64,000 nucleotides of DNA from Brienomyrus brachyistius (GCF_023856365.1 NC_064556.1:1688001-1752000), one strand, 5' to 3'. Shown: positions 47,800 to 61,369, numbered from the stretch's first letter. A program made the numbers and translations. Notes: a model not told the origin generated them from the letters alone.

Positions 47800-48415
47800 C
47801 TGCAATGGGGACACAGGCGATGGTGGCAGCTGTCACTCTGTACTGGGACCCTCCCAAGAAAGACAGGCCTCCATCCAGCGCTAACAAGCTCCCCATCCTC
47901 ATGCACATGACCCCCCCAGCCAATATCCATTAGTGTTTACAGACTCCTGCTGCCTGCGGTTGATTACCTACTCCCCCCGACGTCCTCACTGTTTGGAAAG
48001 GTTAAAACCATTTGCAAAAACTGACTCATGGCAGGGGTCCTGTCTGGCAATGCAGGGGGGGAGGAGTAGAATACAGTGGAGGCTAATGTGAGAACTTGAC
48101 ATGCCCCATGCCCCCCCCTCCATGTCCTGTGTTACTGGCCCCTGGTATTAGGGAGGGCGAAGGTGACCCACCACAGAATCATCTCAGTACCCCCTGTGGG
48201 CTGCTTGCGAGATGTTCAGAAAGCTTCCCAGACGGTGGGGTCAGCTGCCTCAAAGTGACCTCATCTGGTGTGGGGGGGGGGGCAAGTATGACCTCTGGGG
48301 TCAGGCGAAGACATTATTGCTCTCGGTGCTCAGGCCGCTGTGGATTATCATGTTAAACCTCAAGATCTCAGTATTTCCAGGCTGGTTAAGTTAAACGGGC
48401 ACCAGGTAGTGTGCG

Positions 48416-48450
48416 GGGTTAGGGTTAGGATTAGGCTTAGGGTTAGGGAT
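48416..48450 (+). repeat. short telomere-like TTAGGG repeat
   Basis: GGGTTAGGGTTAGGATTAGG followed by CTTAGGGTTAGGG: about five TTAGGG units, two with substitutions. Confidence 0.85.
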
Positions 48451-50351
48451 CAGCGCTCAGGAACATGGGATACAGGCCTCTTTAGCTTCTGGGAAAAAGG
48501 AATCAAGCTGTACAAATGGATACAATATCAACCCGTGGGCAGTGCAAGGAGCTGCGCGCTTCCATACATTATTTGTAACCAGTTTGTTTAGTAGTCAATG
48601 TATCGGCTAGAAGGCAGAGCTTAGATGTCAGCCCGTGCTGCAATCGAAATTCATTTCCATCGCGGCCTTCGCAGCACAAACATGCACGCCATTACGGTAA
48701 TACACGCCGGCAATTTGGAGATATTTACAGAAAGATTAGCGCTGGTGTTCCACAACATTAGGGCTGTTCACTGCATGGGGGATGCATATTGACCCCATTA
48801 AACAACGGAGCCTTGGGGATATGTGCTTTTTAAAAATGATTCCTGCGCTGTAGTAATGACATTTTAATGGCTATACCCTTGAGCTAAATGACTCTGCTTA
48901 AAAAAAAGAGAAAATCTTTATCTCCACAGGATGATCCATGTAAGGGTTAGTTACTGGTGGGAGAGATTTTTGCTATCCAATAAGCAAACTTTAAATGAGG
49001 ACTATCAAAATATGACATCTGAAGACACAGGATTATCAGCGTAAATAACAAAATTCTATCTCTGGTCACGTTCAAAGGAAACAGACGGGGGATTAAGTCT
49101 TGTCTCGTTCCCACCTTATGTTTACAGGTAACGACACATATTGCAAGGTGTGAAATGTGAGGGTGGAAGTTTTACAGTTATTATGGTATTAGAAGAGCGC
49201 GGAGAGCATTTCTGATTAACACTGAATGAATAACGAATTTTCTTTATTCTAAGACGGTGGGCTGAGGAATTTGAATCAGAGATCAGAGGCTGATTTCTCT
49301 GATATGCCGTGACGCTGATAAGGTTTTATTTACATCTCATCTGCTCATTTAATAAGACTGGAACAGCAGATCGTGACCTCCCTTTAATTTCCAAATAACA
49401 GGTTTCCGAAATGTCGTAAAACCGCCATCATGCCGATGGAGGCAAACTCATGTGCGTCTCGTAAACAGGGGGATGGACGTAGATGAAAATGTCACCTTGC
49501 ATTGGGACCAAGGAGTCTGTCACAAGACAAGGAGCCACCTGAAAATTTCAGGCCTGAAACTGACTTGGTTTTGACTCCCCTCGTCCCCTAGTGGATAAAA
49601 TCAGTACTGAAGCTGAAGAGAAGCAGCTGATAGCCGACAGAGGGCATCAGTTCATTGACATTGAGATTGAAGTTTCTGTTTGGCATCAATCAGAGGTCAG
49701 AGGTTGAACCAACATCCTTATCATCGTTTGCATCTGAGGTTTAAGTGCTAAGAAACAGTAATTAAAAGCCGCTGGATCAGCCTCTTGGTCTCTCGCTTGG
49801 ACTTTAGACGACTCCATCGATGGCCATCTAGCTTGGTGCACACGGCACCCCTGAACCAAGCCACACTGCTTTGTTTGATCTCGGGAAATGTGAGGCTAGC
49901 TGGATAGCGAATGGAGAACCATCAACGCTTGTGGGTTCTTAATCAGCGGCACTCCTCAAAAGGCGATAAATCTCGAGCCATTAAGGACCAAGAGGAATCG
50001 CCTGACCATTCTGTTGTTCCAGCCGAAATCGGCATTTTCTTCCCAGGTGTTGGTGCCGTTTTTGTTTGCTCCGGATTTTCTAAGTTCACCTTTTCTGGGT
50101 GTTTCAACAGCATAAAAAAATAGTACAAATACTTTTGGAGAAATATAAAGCTACATGGTGCTGTCGGCCTTGATGAAAAGTGGGATCTTCGCTGACAGGG
50201 AGACAGACGTGCTGCTTCACCGTCAGACCGAGCTGGTGGTCTATCTGAAAGCAAGTCATTCTTCCTGCCTCCATCTTCACACAAGTGATAAAAGCTTTGA
50301 GGCAATTTTGTTACCTGCCCCCACGCCCCTCACACATACACTCTCTGTGTC

Positions 50352-50390
50352 CCACTGCCATCTACTGCCTGGCTGTCAGGAAAACAGAGG
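50352..50390 (+). repeat. 39-bp dispersed segment, copy 1
   Basis: CCACTGCCATCTACTGCCTG GCTGTCAGG... matches 53438-53476 with one mismatch. Probably the edge of an uncharacterised interspersed repeat. Confidence 0.8.
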
Positions 50391-50465
50391 ATACACTCCA
50401 ATAGACAAACCGTTTCAGATGCCAGACAGTCCACGTTTTCTCAGAGAGCTGCTAGGGAGCATGAA

Positions 50466-50506
50466 CGTGGACCGTCTGCAGGTCCCCGAGGACCGGACTG
50501 GCAAAC
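50466..50506. mobile_element. truncated hAT MITE end
   Basis: GTGGACCGTCTGCAGGTCCC and CGAGGACCGGACTGGCAAAC match the right arm of the MITE at 36325-36446. The left arm is absent. Confidence 0.7.
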
Positions 50507-52494
50507 ACTGGAGTAGATGCACACTTCACACCTCGGGTTCGTCCCCTGGGTGACTCTGCTTGGAAACGTGGCCAGTCAGCTGCGTCGCCCACAGTCACTG
50601 CAATTCCCAGTGTCCCGCTCCATAATCCCACCTGTTCGCATGTTATCGGAGAGCGGGGGAGGGCAGGGCTAATATTTACCTCCCCCGCTCGCTCCGTGCT
50701 CCATTGCCTCGCCAATGATCTGCCTCTCCGAACATCTCCAGTTTCCAAGATAGACTCCTCATCATCTGAGCAGTGACAGCTTAGAATCGTTATCCTATAT
50801 AAGCTGAAAGTGTTGGTGGTGGGAGGGGGGGGGGTTTGGGGCAGGTAAGTAGATAATCTGTGATTTTTTTTTTTATATGGTATACAATCCAATGAGGAAG
50901 GGTCATCAATCCTACATCATCGACGCAACACCACATGATCCTCTCACGCACGTCGGCCCGTGAAGGATGTAGGTGGGATGAGTGTATGCACCTTTGCCGG
51001 GATTTATAGCCGGACTGAAGACATGCGCTTATTTACCTGACGCTGCATTTATTCCCCACCAGGTTCCTTTGCTGAGCTATTGAGCTGCTGGGACTGGGGG
51101 TCAAATGGGTTATTTCAAGGTCTGACTTGTGCTAATTCATTCCCTCGAATTTATAATGTCCTGCATGGCGCAATATGAACATTTAACAGAGAATAAAATC
51201 CGGCACGCAAAGGATCGTGTGAAATATGTCAAAGGAATTCTCTCCTTTTCAAGGTAGAAAAGATCTTCAGGCCGGCAAGATCTCTGGGTGACGGGATGAA
51301 TAGAGATCTAGGCTCGGCGTTGGCGGTAATCTCCGCCGTTCACCTTGACAGGCCGGCACCACGTTCCACGATCCGTAAGCGTCGGCACCTCTGAAAAGCT
51401 GGGGACACCTTCGTGTCTGGAGAACAAGCGTCTGATTAACATGAAGGATCAGATAAGATTAGGAGCCTGTCCCACCGCTGGCGCGGCAGTAAAAAAAAAA
51501 AAAAATACCCCACAGAAATCCTACCTGTCACTGGGGATTAAGCAGGCCCCGAGCGCCATGACGTGCAAACAAATAAATTAGCCTGCCGGCTAGCTAACAG
51601 CTCAGCGCTAGATCAACGCGGATGTTTGTCCTGGCGCTGAAACTCCGCTCGTTATTATGGATCATCCTGGCTTCCAAAATCCTTATCCTGCCCTGCAGGC
51701 AGTTCCGGATGTAGGGCTGAGATCATCCGTTTTTTGGCATTTTCATCCTTGTACTCACCCCCCCCTCCCCGATCCCGCAGTCCAGCGGCTGCCAGCAGAG
51801 CAACGGCTCCCCCACAGAGCCGAGACCAGCTTGCTGTGACATCGCCGACCCCACCTGGCGATTCGCCTTAGAGCCAGCGGGCACGGCGGGCATGGCGTCA
51901 ATGCCAGGGGCATTCTGGCAGCCTTGTGCGTGATGTCAAGCCCTCAGGCATCGATGAGGGTGGCAGAAGAGCCTTTGCTCTTGAAGCGGGCACTCAAAGC
52001 CCTCCACAGCCGTCTGTGAAGCACTCCAGCTAACCTGTCCTTTCATTCAGGGTCGGGAATTTTAAGTATAAACATTAAAAGAGCCCTCACAGAATAATCA
52101 AGCCCTCCACAGCGGACTACGGGCGCAGGATTCAGGCGCCCAGGGTCTCCAGGCACGGAGAGGGTGCTGGTCGCTCAGCAGGTTATGTTCAGCTGAAGGC
52201 GAGGGGAAGGGAGCTGGAATGAGTGATGGGCGCTGGAGGACAGAGGGGAAGAGGAGCTCGGCCTGGGAGCCCTCAGGTGACCCTATGCAGGGAAACCGCC
52301 CCCCCCCCCATTCAGTCTCAAGCTCTCCTCCCCAGTCCCTGAGGGCTCCCAGGCCGAGCTCCTCTTCCTCTCTGTCCTCCAGTGCCCATCACTTACTCGC
52401 CACAGCTTGCTGGTGGACCTTGGGGGGTGCATCCAGCCTGATCTGATAGGGAAAGGGACCCACATCATGCTTCTTTAGCTGGTAACCAAACGGA

Positions 52495-52690
52495 GTTCAG
52501 TGGGTCAGCATGCTGAGCCCATGATAGGAAGGTTGCTGGATCTAATCCTGAGCTCTGCAGGGTGATATAAAAATCAGCACCTGAGCGAGGTCCTTAATCC
52601 CAGTTGCTGCAGGGGTTGTCTGACCCTGCTTTGAAATGTATATGAAATGTTTTGGATTTTAAAAATACTATCTGCTAAGCAAAAAAAATG
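52495..52690 (+). mobile_element. diverged SINE
   Basis: The head GGGTCAGCATGCTGAGCCCA with GGATCTAATCC as a B-box remnant leads to GAGCGAGGTCCTTAATCCCA and a tail TTTTGGATTTTAAAAATACT ATCTGCTAAGC, a decayed form of the V-SINE tail. Confidence 0.65.
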
Positions 52691-53201
52691 CAATCTATGG
52701 AGCCCCTGGCCGCCTTGGGGCATGGTCTCCCCTCATAGCCAAAGGTCTAGACCTTCAATTTGTTGCCCTCGGGCACATTTGTGGGGTCTTGCCTGGCCCT
52801 CAAAGAATCACCCTCAACCTCCCAAAGCATCTGCCCCCCGCGTCTGTCGCCGCGCTTCTGCCAAGTAACACTTTACAGCATGCAAATTATTTGGCGCATT
52901 AAAATGCCCGGGCTATTTGATTTACGCATCTCATTCTCATAAATCTGCAGCGTGTGCAAAATGGCTTATTCATACTGCTGAGCATTAAACACCATTCTGG
53001 GCACCTGCTCCAAAGTCCCCCACAACATTACTGCGATTGGCCCGTTTGAGAATTTTTATGCTAATCTGAAGTTGTTTTTTTAAATTTGTACTCTCAGATT
53101 AACGTGTAGAAAATGCTCTACAGTTGGGGAAGCAGTGTGCTATACTTAATATATTGATTCCAGCAGTTTCTACTCCTCCGATTCCTTTGCCAATGGCGAC
53201 C

Positions 53202-53325
53202 CATGTGACAGCATCAGACTCCGCCCCACCCATGTGACAGCCTCAGACTCTGCCCCACCCGTGTGACAGCCTCAGACTCCACCCCACCCATGTGACAGTA
53301 TCAGACTTCGCCCCACCCATGTGAG
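53202..53325. repeat. 29-bp tandem repeat, about four copies
   Basis: The unit CATGTGACAGCATCAGACTC CGCCCCACC repeats with a few substitutions. Confidence 0.95.
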
Positions 53326-53437
53326 ATGTTGTCTTAAAGCCGAGGACAGCTTGCAAAGGTGGACAGCTTGCAAAGGTGAACAGCAGCGATTACTAAATGC
53401 AGATTGCAATGCCACATGGATCCGAGTCACTTTGAGA

Positions 53438-53476
53438 CCACTGCCATCTACTGCCTGGCTGTCAGGAAAAAAGAGG
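53438..53476 (+). repeat. 39-bp dispersed segment, copy 2
   Basis: Same sequence as 50352-50390 apart from one base. It lies between two minisatellites. Confidence 0.8.
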
Positions 53477-53490
53477 GCCGCAAACCTGCT

Positions 53491-53762
53491 CGGTCATGTC
53501 ACTGCCCCTCAATTAGCCATTCATGTCACCACCCCCTTCATTAGCCATTCATGTCACCGCCCCCTTCATTAGCCATTCATGTCACCGCCCCCTTCATTAG
53601 CCATTCATGTCACCGCCCCCTTCATTAGCCATTCATGTCACCGCCCCCTTCATTAGCCATTCATGTCACCGCCCCCTTCATTAGCCATTCATGTCACCGC
53701 CCCCTTCATTAGCCATTCATGTCACCGCCCCCTTCATTAGCCATTCATGTCTCCGCCCCCTT
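53491..53762. repeat. 28-bp tandem repeat, about nine copies
   Basis: The unit ATTAGCCATTCATGTCACCG CCCCCTTC; inner units are identical and the outer ones differ (CACTGCCCCTC, TCTCCGCC). Confidence 0.95.
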
Positions 53763-55004
53763 GAACAAGGCCCAGCTTCCTTTTCCATCTGCACCTGTGG
53801 TCCTGGTTGCAGACTTATGTTACTGGTGTTATTTTCTGTGTGACTGGCTCACAGTAATGGCTACTCAGGTGTTTAACGGAAGAGCCCAGGCAACCTATCA
53901 AAGCATCACTCTTCCTCAGGGTAGAAAAATGGGTTCTCCTAAAAAGTAAATTAAAAATAGCTACTGATTTACCTCTAACTAAGGCTTAGACGAGACCCCC
54001 AGACCCTGACCAGCATTAGTGTTTGGAAGATGGATGGAAGACTAGGAGAGAAACTGACTTATCAGGGAGAGCAGGACCGGCCCGGAAGGTTCCGCGGATG
54101 GACTGCCACCCCACAGCTGTTCCCAAACCCTGGTTAAGGTGTCAGAGACAGATGGAGAGAGTGCAGCATCAGCAGGGAAGCCAGAGACCGACCTTGTCTG
54201 ACCTTAAGTTTCAGCAGTCCTGTGGGAACACCTGAAGCACGGCCTGGCCAGAGGGGGGGCTGCTGAGCTGTCAGGAGGGGGTGTCCTCCCAGCCTAGTCA
54301 CCCTCACCCTACTCAGGGTGCCAGCCTGAAGTCGGCATTTGGGGAAGCTGCTTGGGCACTATGATTCGAATTGGGGGGGGGGGGGGGTCTCCTGGTGGGT
54401 ATAAGTATTCGATCGGCATCCGAGGGCGATTTTATTAAATCACTAATGATTAGTTAAACTGTTGTGGAGACAGACATTCCGTTGGGGTGGTAATATAGCT
54501 GTCGCAGACACGGCGAGCCGTCAGAGCGGCTGACAGCTTAATGGTACAGCACTGCTTCGGGCTGGCGGGGGCTTTAAGCATCGAGGGGCTCAGTGGAGCT
54601 CTGTAATTTTGCTCTCGAGCACAGCAAACATTTCCCACAGCCTCTGCCCGCCCCCCCCCCACTCCCTACCTGTTCTGCAGTCGGTGCCTCCTGTGTTTCA
54701 CAAGGAGACCCGTGATTGTTGTGACCGGTTTACTGCAGAGGGCGGCGTGCACGCACGGTCAGAGACTGCGGCCTTCCCCGCTGCCAGCCAATCAGAAACG
54801 TGGGTCGCCTCTCGGGGTCCCCCCCCCATAGACGGCTGTTCGCTCACGTCTCATTCAGGAAAAGCCCACGTCTGTCTCCCTCACATATAACTTTCTAATT
54901 TTCACCTCAAACACAAATATACCATCTGAACAGACACACGGTCTCGCAACCTAATATTTACTCTCTGAACATCCATTCTTTCGTCTTCCATGCCTCTTGC
55001 TCTA

Positions 55005-55090
55005 TTTTGGGTCGCGGGGGGTCCGGAGCCTATCCCGGAGGGTTGGCAGGGAACAACCCAGGAAGGGGAGCCAGCCCATCGCAGTGCAAC
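55005..55090 (+). mobile_element. fish interspersed repeat, short fragment
   Basis: GGGTCGCGGGGGGTCCGGAG, CCTATCCCGGAGGG and GGAGCCAGCCCATCGCAGTG match the 22266 copy. The rest is missing. Confidence 0.65.
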
Positions 55091-55981
55091 TCTCTCAAAA
55101 TATTAATTATTAATCTTCTAATCAGCAGAGACCCCAGGTCCATCTGCAACCCAGCACTAGTGATCTGAGCATTAGTCTCTTTTGAAATTGATCCCCTTTG
55201 AAACTCGGTAATCTAGCGAGAACCATCACTTTCCTTATTTTAAATCCATCTTGGACGATGTTTCCATAAATTCTGCCCATGACATCATTATTCTGACCTG
55301 CCCCCCCCCCCCCACCCCCATCCATGCTCCCGCACACGGCTGAGCGTGTGGAACACAGGTGTGCAGCACGTGTGTGCATGTTTCATAGACAGAGTTATCA
55401 TTGTAGAAAAAGTCACTAAATCAATAAAAAACAAAATAGCAAATCCTAGCAATGGTAACAGAACGTAATTACATAAAGGTGTGTGTGTGCACGGATATTC
55501 CTGCACGTGAACTTCACAGATAAGGCAGACTCTATGAAAATTAGAATCAGACAGGTCGACTAATCCCGGGGGGCAGGACTCACCCCTTTGCCCAAATTCC
55601 CAGCCTCGACTGAGGAGGCTGGCGGAGAGGGAGGATGCCGAAAAAGGCGCACCTGTATCCCGCTGGGGAGTCCTTCGCTCTCGCCGCGACATAAATCGCT
55701 ACACCGTACATCACGCGGATTTACAGTGCACTCGAGTCTGTGCGCGGGGGTCTGGATTTACTGCCGGCGGGTAGGTCCCCATGTTGCCGGGGTTTGTTAC
55801 CGATGTGCTGTAAATGTTGCCGTGGATGCAGGGATTCCTCTGCCAAAAGCTCCCCCCTTAGAATCACCCTACCCCCCCTCGCCTTTACGGTGCATTCACA
55901 GTCAGTCCCGGCCCCTCCATCTGTGGTCCCCTCAGTCATAACGGCCAAGCCGGTGCTCTCCAACACTACCTCACCCTAGAC

Positions 55982-56351
55982 CAGTGGTTCTCAAACTCGG
56001 TCCTCGGGCCCCACTGCCCTGCTTGTTTTCCTGCTATCCCTGCTGGTTTTCCTGCTACCCCTGCTGGTTTTCCAGCTACCCCTGCTTGTTTTCTTGCTAT
56101 CCCTGCTTGTTTTCCTGCTATCCCTGCTTGTTTTCCAGCTATCCCTGCTTGTTTTCCTGCTATCCCTGCTTGTTTTCCTGCTATCCCTGCTTGTTTTCCT
56201 GCTATCACTGCCCCACACACAAGTCCCAGCTGTCTTTCAGCTTCTGATTGACTGAACACACCTGATCCAGGTAACCAGCAGTGTGAAGGGCAGGGGTAGC
56301 TGGAAAACAAGCAGGGCAGTGGGTCCCGAGGACCGAGTGTGAGAACCACTG
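55982..56351. mobile_element. hAT-type MITE, 370 bp, with internal 21-bp array and 8-bp target duplication
   Basis: Ends CAGTGGTTCTCAAACTCGGT and the matching complement are bracketed by the perfect duplication CCCTAGAC (55974-55981 and 56352-56359). The sequence is the same family as 13307-13488. The left arm segment GCTTGTTTTCCTGCTATCCCT is repeated about nine times at 21-bp spacing, while the right arm keeps one copy, which shows the expansion arose within one arm. Confidence 0.92.
56021..56205. repeat. 21-bp minisatellite inside the MITE
   Basis: GCTTGTTTTCCTGCTATCCCT units with GG/TT, T/C and CCTG/CCAG variants begin at 56021, 56042, 56063 and so on to 56189. Confidence 0.95.
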
Positions 56352-56489
56352 CCCTAGACGGAAAGGACACCCGTCACTGGTAACACAGATGGTGGCCAGA
56401 AGCTTCCCAGCACTAGCGGCTCAGTTACTTTGGAGACTCTTCTGCCTGGACCAGCTTACAAAGCTGGGCGGCTCGACGAGACAGTTTCC

Positions 56490-56700
56490 TTTTGTCATAT
56501 TTGCAGAACCAGAGATCAGAGGCGGTAAGGCCAGATTCAGAAAGTACTCCAGACCAAGGTTTTGTTTCAACCAACCAGCTGAGTACTGGTGTGACTCTTT
56601 ATACTCAACTGGTTGGCCCAGTAGTGGCATCACCCTTCAGACACTGGGATTTGAACTTGCAACAAAGCATCCAAACCCCCTGAGCCACATGCCGTCCCAC
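56490..56700 (-). mobile_element. SINE, minus orientation
   Basis: On the minus strand GGCATGTGGCTCAGGGGGTT, a B-box AGTTCAAATCC (plus: GGATTTGAACT) and a body through CCAGTTGAGTATAAAGAGTC to TGGTTGAAACAAAACCTTGG resemble fish tRNA-SINEs. Confidence 0.65.
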
Positions 56701-58097
56701 AAACCCGGCAACAAGGACCAGAGGCGGTACGAGAGTGGAGTCATTTAGAGGGAGGCACAGGCAGATCCGGGTATGATGTCGTCAGCAAATATTCAAGTCC
56801 AGCTGGGGACATGCAAAGACACGTAAAACGTAACACGCTGCACGCGACTGCCAGGTGAGTGTGTCCTCTGGGTGGATCTGAGAGACAGGGAACAAGCAGA
56901 TGGAAGGCGGTACATGGGGTGTCGGCAGGTTCTGTGGGCTTCCCTACAGTGCGCGGTGACAGCAGTCCACGGCACCCCCGCACCGAGCGATGGGGCCAGC
57001 GCCACGAACTGGCAGGCTCGGCCCACAAAAAAACGCCCTCCTGCAGCTCGGGTGAAATGCAGGCCGGCTGCGTCTCGGGGGGCTACATCTGCATTAGACA
57101 GCGTGGGACGCTAATTCTCAGCAGACAGACCGGCTTGGAGACCTCCCCAGCCTCGCCAGGTCACTTTGGCCTGGATTTCACTCCATTATAGGAGATTTCT
57201 TTGAAATCTGTGTCATTTTCACTAGCTAGATACAAAATGTAGCAGTAAAATTCTGATGCTGCGTAGTCGGGTCTGTTACTACAGTACAACGGGCCCATTA
57301 CTGGAAGGAATCAGCCTGACAGGTGGTGGAAAGTGGGTTCCTAACAGCTCTGAATGTGTCTGAGCTCTACTGGTACAAACTAGGGTCTTGCAAAGCTCAT
57401 GTTTTGTTCCAGAATTTGGTAAAATCCACAAGTACACAAAATTGCACCCGGAACACTGGAAGTCTTTGAAAGCTGGCTAGAATGCGAGCTACTTTTCAGA
57501 AAGCTTTAATTATATATGATATAAGCCTTTCATTTTGAATGTAGTCTAAACGTGAAACTCCTACAGCTCTAACACCCCAGTGCTGTAATGATTATGGTTT
57601 ATAAACAGCACACCGATTGATATGGGAATTTTTGCCTTTGGGTGTTACATTGGCTGTTATTATTAATGCCGGCAGCTACACTCTGTTTAGGAGGCAGATG
57701 TTGGGGAAACGTTGTTTTATGTGTAGAGAGGTTATGATGGCCCCACCCCACAGCCCCCAACTCCGCGTCCCCCACACCACTGTCTCCTCATTTCCTTTCC
57801 TGTTCTTTCCTTGCACCCACCCCTGCTTCCTGGGGGGGCCGTTTACCCTGCCAGCCAAGGTAAATCCCACCGTGCTTCTTACAGTTCTACTTTTGCCCTT
57901 ATGCTTTTTGGAAAACATCTCTCCTTTACTCCTGATAAGATTGCCAGTGCTGTATTCTCTATTCTACGCAATTTGCAGATAACAGCTATAGTGCTCTTTG
58001 AATGTGCTGTGCCGGTTTCCCTTTCCTGATACTCTGTGCTCTGATATTTTATAGTTTCAGCTCAGATTTACATATTGGCCAGATGTATGACTGGACA

Positions 58098-58181
58098 GCA
58101 CCGGCCAATGACGGCACCGGCCAGTGACAGCACCGGCCAATGACAGCACCGGTCAATGACAGCACCGGCCAATGACAGCAC
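58098..58181. repeat. 16-bp tandem repeat, about five copies
   Basis: The unit GCACCGGCCAATGACA repeats with single-base changes. Confidence 0.95.
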
Positions 58182-59134
58182 ACACCTACTCTTTGCTTTC
58201 TGAGGGCACGTCACCCCGCACGTCCACCGCACTAATCACCCGTGCTGTCAAAAAGCACTCTGTGCACGGGCTGCGTCCTCGGCCGCAGTGGAACGGTCCG
58301 GCCTCAGGGTCAAAGTTGGGCATGTCACGGGTGGGGCACACGGTCACATGTCTCGCAGTCAGCCACGTGGGGTCGGGAGCCGAGGGCCCTCGGCTGGCGA
58401 ATATCTGCTCACGCGGCCTGTCGTAATCACCACCGGAGAACACCAACAGCGGCGAAGTGGACATTCCCCCCAGCACATCTGCCGCCGTCAGGCCCTCCGT
58501 GTTTCGCTTCTTGACTGCTTCTCTCCATGAAGCACCTTCTCCACAGCGGGGCTCCACACAGTCTAGAACTCAGTACCAACTGCTGTCCCATTATTTCATG
58601 CTGTCAAATATATGTCCTCAAAATCAAATCAGGGGTTAAGCTACTTGCCATTTGTACAAAGAGCCCACAAATATAATTACTGGAGTAAATCTAAAGCGGG
58701 GTAATCATATTAACCTAAATGGCTGAAGAAACACCTTCCTGTTTGTTACGGGACGGAACCACCCGGAACATTCCGCTTCCTGTGTGCTTTCCGGCTGCAC
58801 GGCGCGTTTGGAAGAGTCCAGAGTTTCATTGTTTGGCTTTTAACGCAAAGCCCGAGTGCATATTTCACAGGTGACTGCACCTGAAAGGACAATGAGAGTG
58901 AGAGGCCCTCGCTAACGGGGGGGGGGGCAAGCATGAGTCCCACGGCGGGGAGTGTGCCGGGCTCCGCGCGGATCGATATGCGTGGAGTCTGCCAGCAGCC
59001 GAGACGGTAAACAGCCAAAGACGAGAAGATAAACTAAACCTGCAGTGAAGGAAAATCAGTGCTGTGTGTTAGCAAACAGCACCTGCCAGTTAGACTAAGT
59101 GGATCTGAAAAGAATCCACACAAAATATTTACAT

Positions 59135-59260
59135 TTGTGGTCAGAAGTTTACATGCACTCATCAGGGGCATGAATGTCATATTCATTCTGGGCCTCTATT
59201 GATTTATTTGAACCGCTCTTTTTCCAGGGCAGAATGATTATAAAACATACATCATCAATT
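59135..59260 (+). mobile_element. Tc1/mariner-like end fragment
   Basis: TTTGTGGTCAGAAGTTTACA TGCACTCATCAGGGGCATGA is the terminal sequence style of fish Tc1-like elements. No transposase frame or second end was found. Confidence 0.5.
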
Positions 59261-61369
59261 GGGTGATATCTGATATCTACACAAAGAACCATGATGGACG
59301 GACCCCCAGTCCTGGTTCGTGGTCAAGGCAGGTGGGTGGCAATCATGATATATGTAGGTGAATTGACACTAATACTGAAAACAGACTAATTCAAATGGGG
59401 ATCTACAATAACTGTACCTGATATCTGCATTATTTCCACACTGGGATCTACACTAACTCTGACTAATTTAGTCCTGTTGTGATCCTAGATGATTCATAAA
59501 TATTTTTGTCCCTCATCTTACTTCACTAGAGTCAGAAAATTTGAGACAGATTTTTTATGGTAAAGGTTAATATCTAAATTTCTTCATGATTTCACCATGC
59601 ACTGTAGCTAAACCTTGGCTGAGTAATAATTACATCTGTTAAGCAGGTTTCTGCCTAAATTTTGCTTCTCTGACAGATGATTACATAGGGGAACCTACTT
59701 ATCTTACATCCCTCACAGCCTCAGTGCCTGGTGCAGGAACAGACTGCAAGCCAAAATCCACCCAGCTATCTGCTGAAATCCACCCAGGCATCTCCTGGAG
59801 TCATACTCACAGTCCTAATCTGACTTTTATGAGGTCTAATTTGTAGCTAAACCATTTCCCCCCACTTTTGGCAAAGGGTGATTAAATTAGTTTTTTTTTT
59901 TCTGGAGTGAAAAGATACTCTGAGTATATAACAGAGCAAAACAGGATTCAGCCCGGTTTCTAAACGGACAATAAAAGGCAGCTTAAATCTCACGGGAGCA
60001 AGATCTTTGGAGAAGCTGTTTCAGTCCCGGCACAGGTAAGGATAGGAATAAATTGACTTGGTATAATAACCACAAATCTGGGACAGACAAAGATCTGCTG
60101 CTAGCGGATTAATATTTCACCAGACTCCGCTCCCCCATAACTGCGCCGAGCTCCACAATACCAGATAAAGACAAAATAAATCATACAGAGACAAGCATGG
60201 TTAAAAAAAGACATGAGCAATGTGTTTATAAACTTTTATACTGCCTCAGAGAGATTTTCTGTAACATATCGCCTTTTTTTTCTCGAGAGGTCAGCCAGAG
60301 CTGCAATGTTTCGTGTCGGCACACGGCAAATTATGGATTGTGATCCTGCGAGAGTTTACACTGAATATGGCTGGAAATCTCTATCTGTATATACAAATGA
60401 AAGAAATCTGTCACGTGATCCACAAATCCTCAAGTCACATGGACACTCAAAGAACGCTTCAATGCATCAGCAGAATGTTTTTTTTTTAAAACCTTCTCCC
60501 AAATGGATTTTCACAAGCCCGTTCCGATTGGCCCGAGAACACGTGATAATGAAATGAAAGGCTTTTTTGGGCTTTATATTTGTGTTTGTCGAAAAAACCT
60601 CTCATCTTAATGTTTGCGGATGTCTGAATGACTGCTTCCCTTCCTCGTCACGAAATAATCAAACCGTTCCACCCGAAATGGTGCACTATTGTCTGTACAA
60701 TAAGCGTTCGCAAGTGAAAGACAGAGTTAAGGCAATCTTTAAAAATCACTCCCTGCAGAATGCTAATGCGAGCGAATACTCGCAACCCACGGGAAGCACG
60801 CAGCAGTGCGTGTTAAAGATGCAACATCTTTGAACAGCTGTTCTTATGCAGCGAGAAGGAGACAGACCGCAAATGCGACGACACACCTTCAGCGCATGGA
60901 GACGAACAGGCCCTGACAGCAAGACAAATATATCAAGACACTACCTCCATCTTGTCTATTTAGGTCGAGTGGAAATATTTCTGGAACATTTCGGTGCCGC
61001 CGCTGCAGTTCACACATAATCAGTGATGTTAAATTTATCGCTTGCTAGCAAGAGGTGCGAAGAAACAAAATCTGGCAGATTAGGAAATGTGAACATCTGA
61101 AAGGTAGAAGCTGAGGGGACCTTCCTCACGGATTAGCGGGCGAGTTAAGGGCGGGAACCTTTGTGTGAAAGAAAACAATGCTTTTGGGGGGGATATTACT
61201 CAGACATTATAGGTAATTATACACGAAAAGATGAGGAGCTGGCAGGACCTGCAAGAGGGACTTAGACAAGCTGCCAGGTCTGATGAGAGTGGAGGCCACC
61301 CAGCCCGGGTTCGAGGCAGAAACGGCGTGTTTTTGCCAGCGTTTACATCACAGTCTTCCAAGTGCACTC

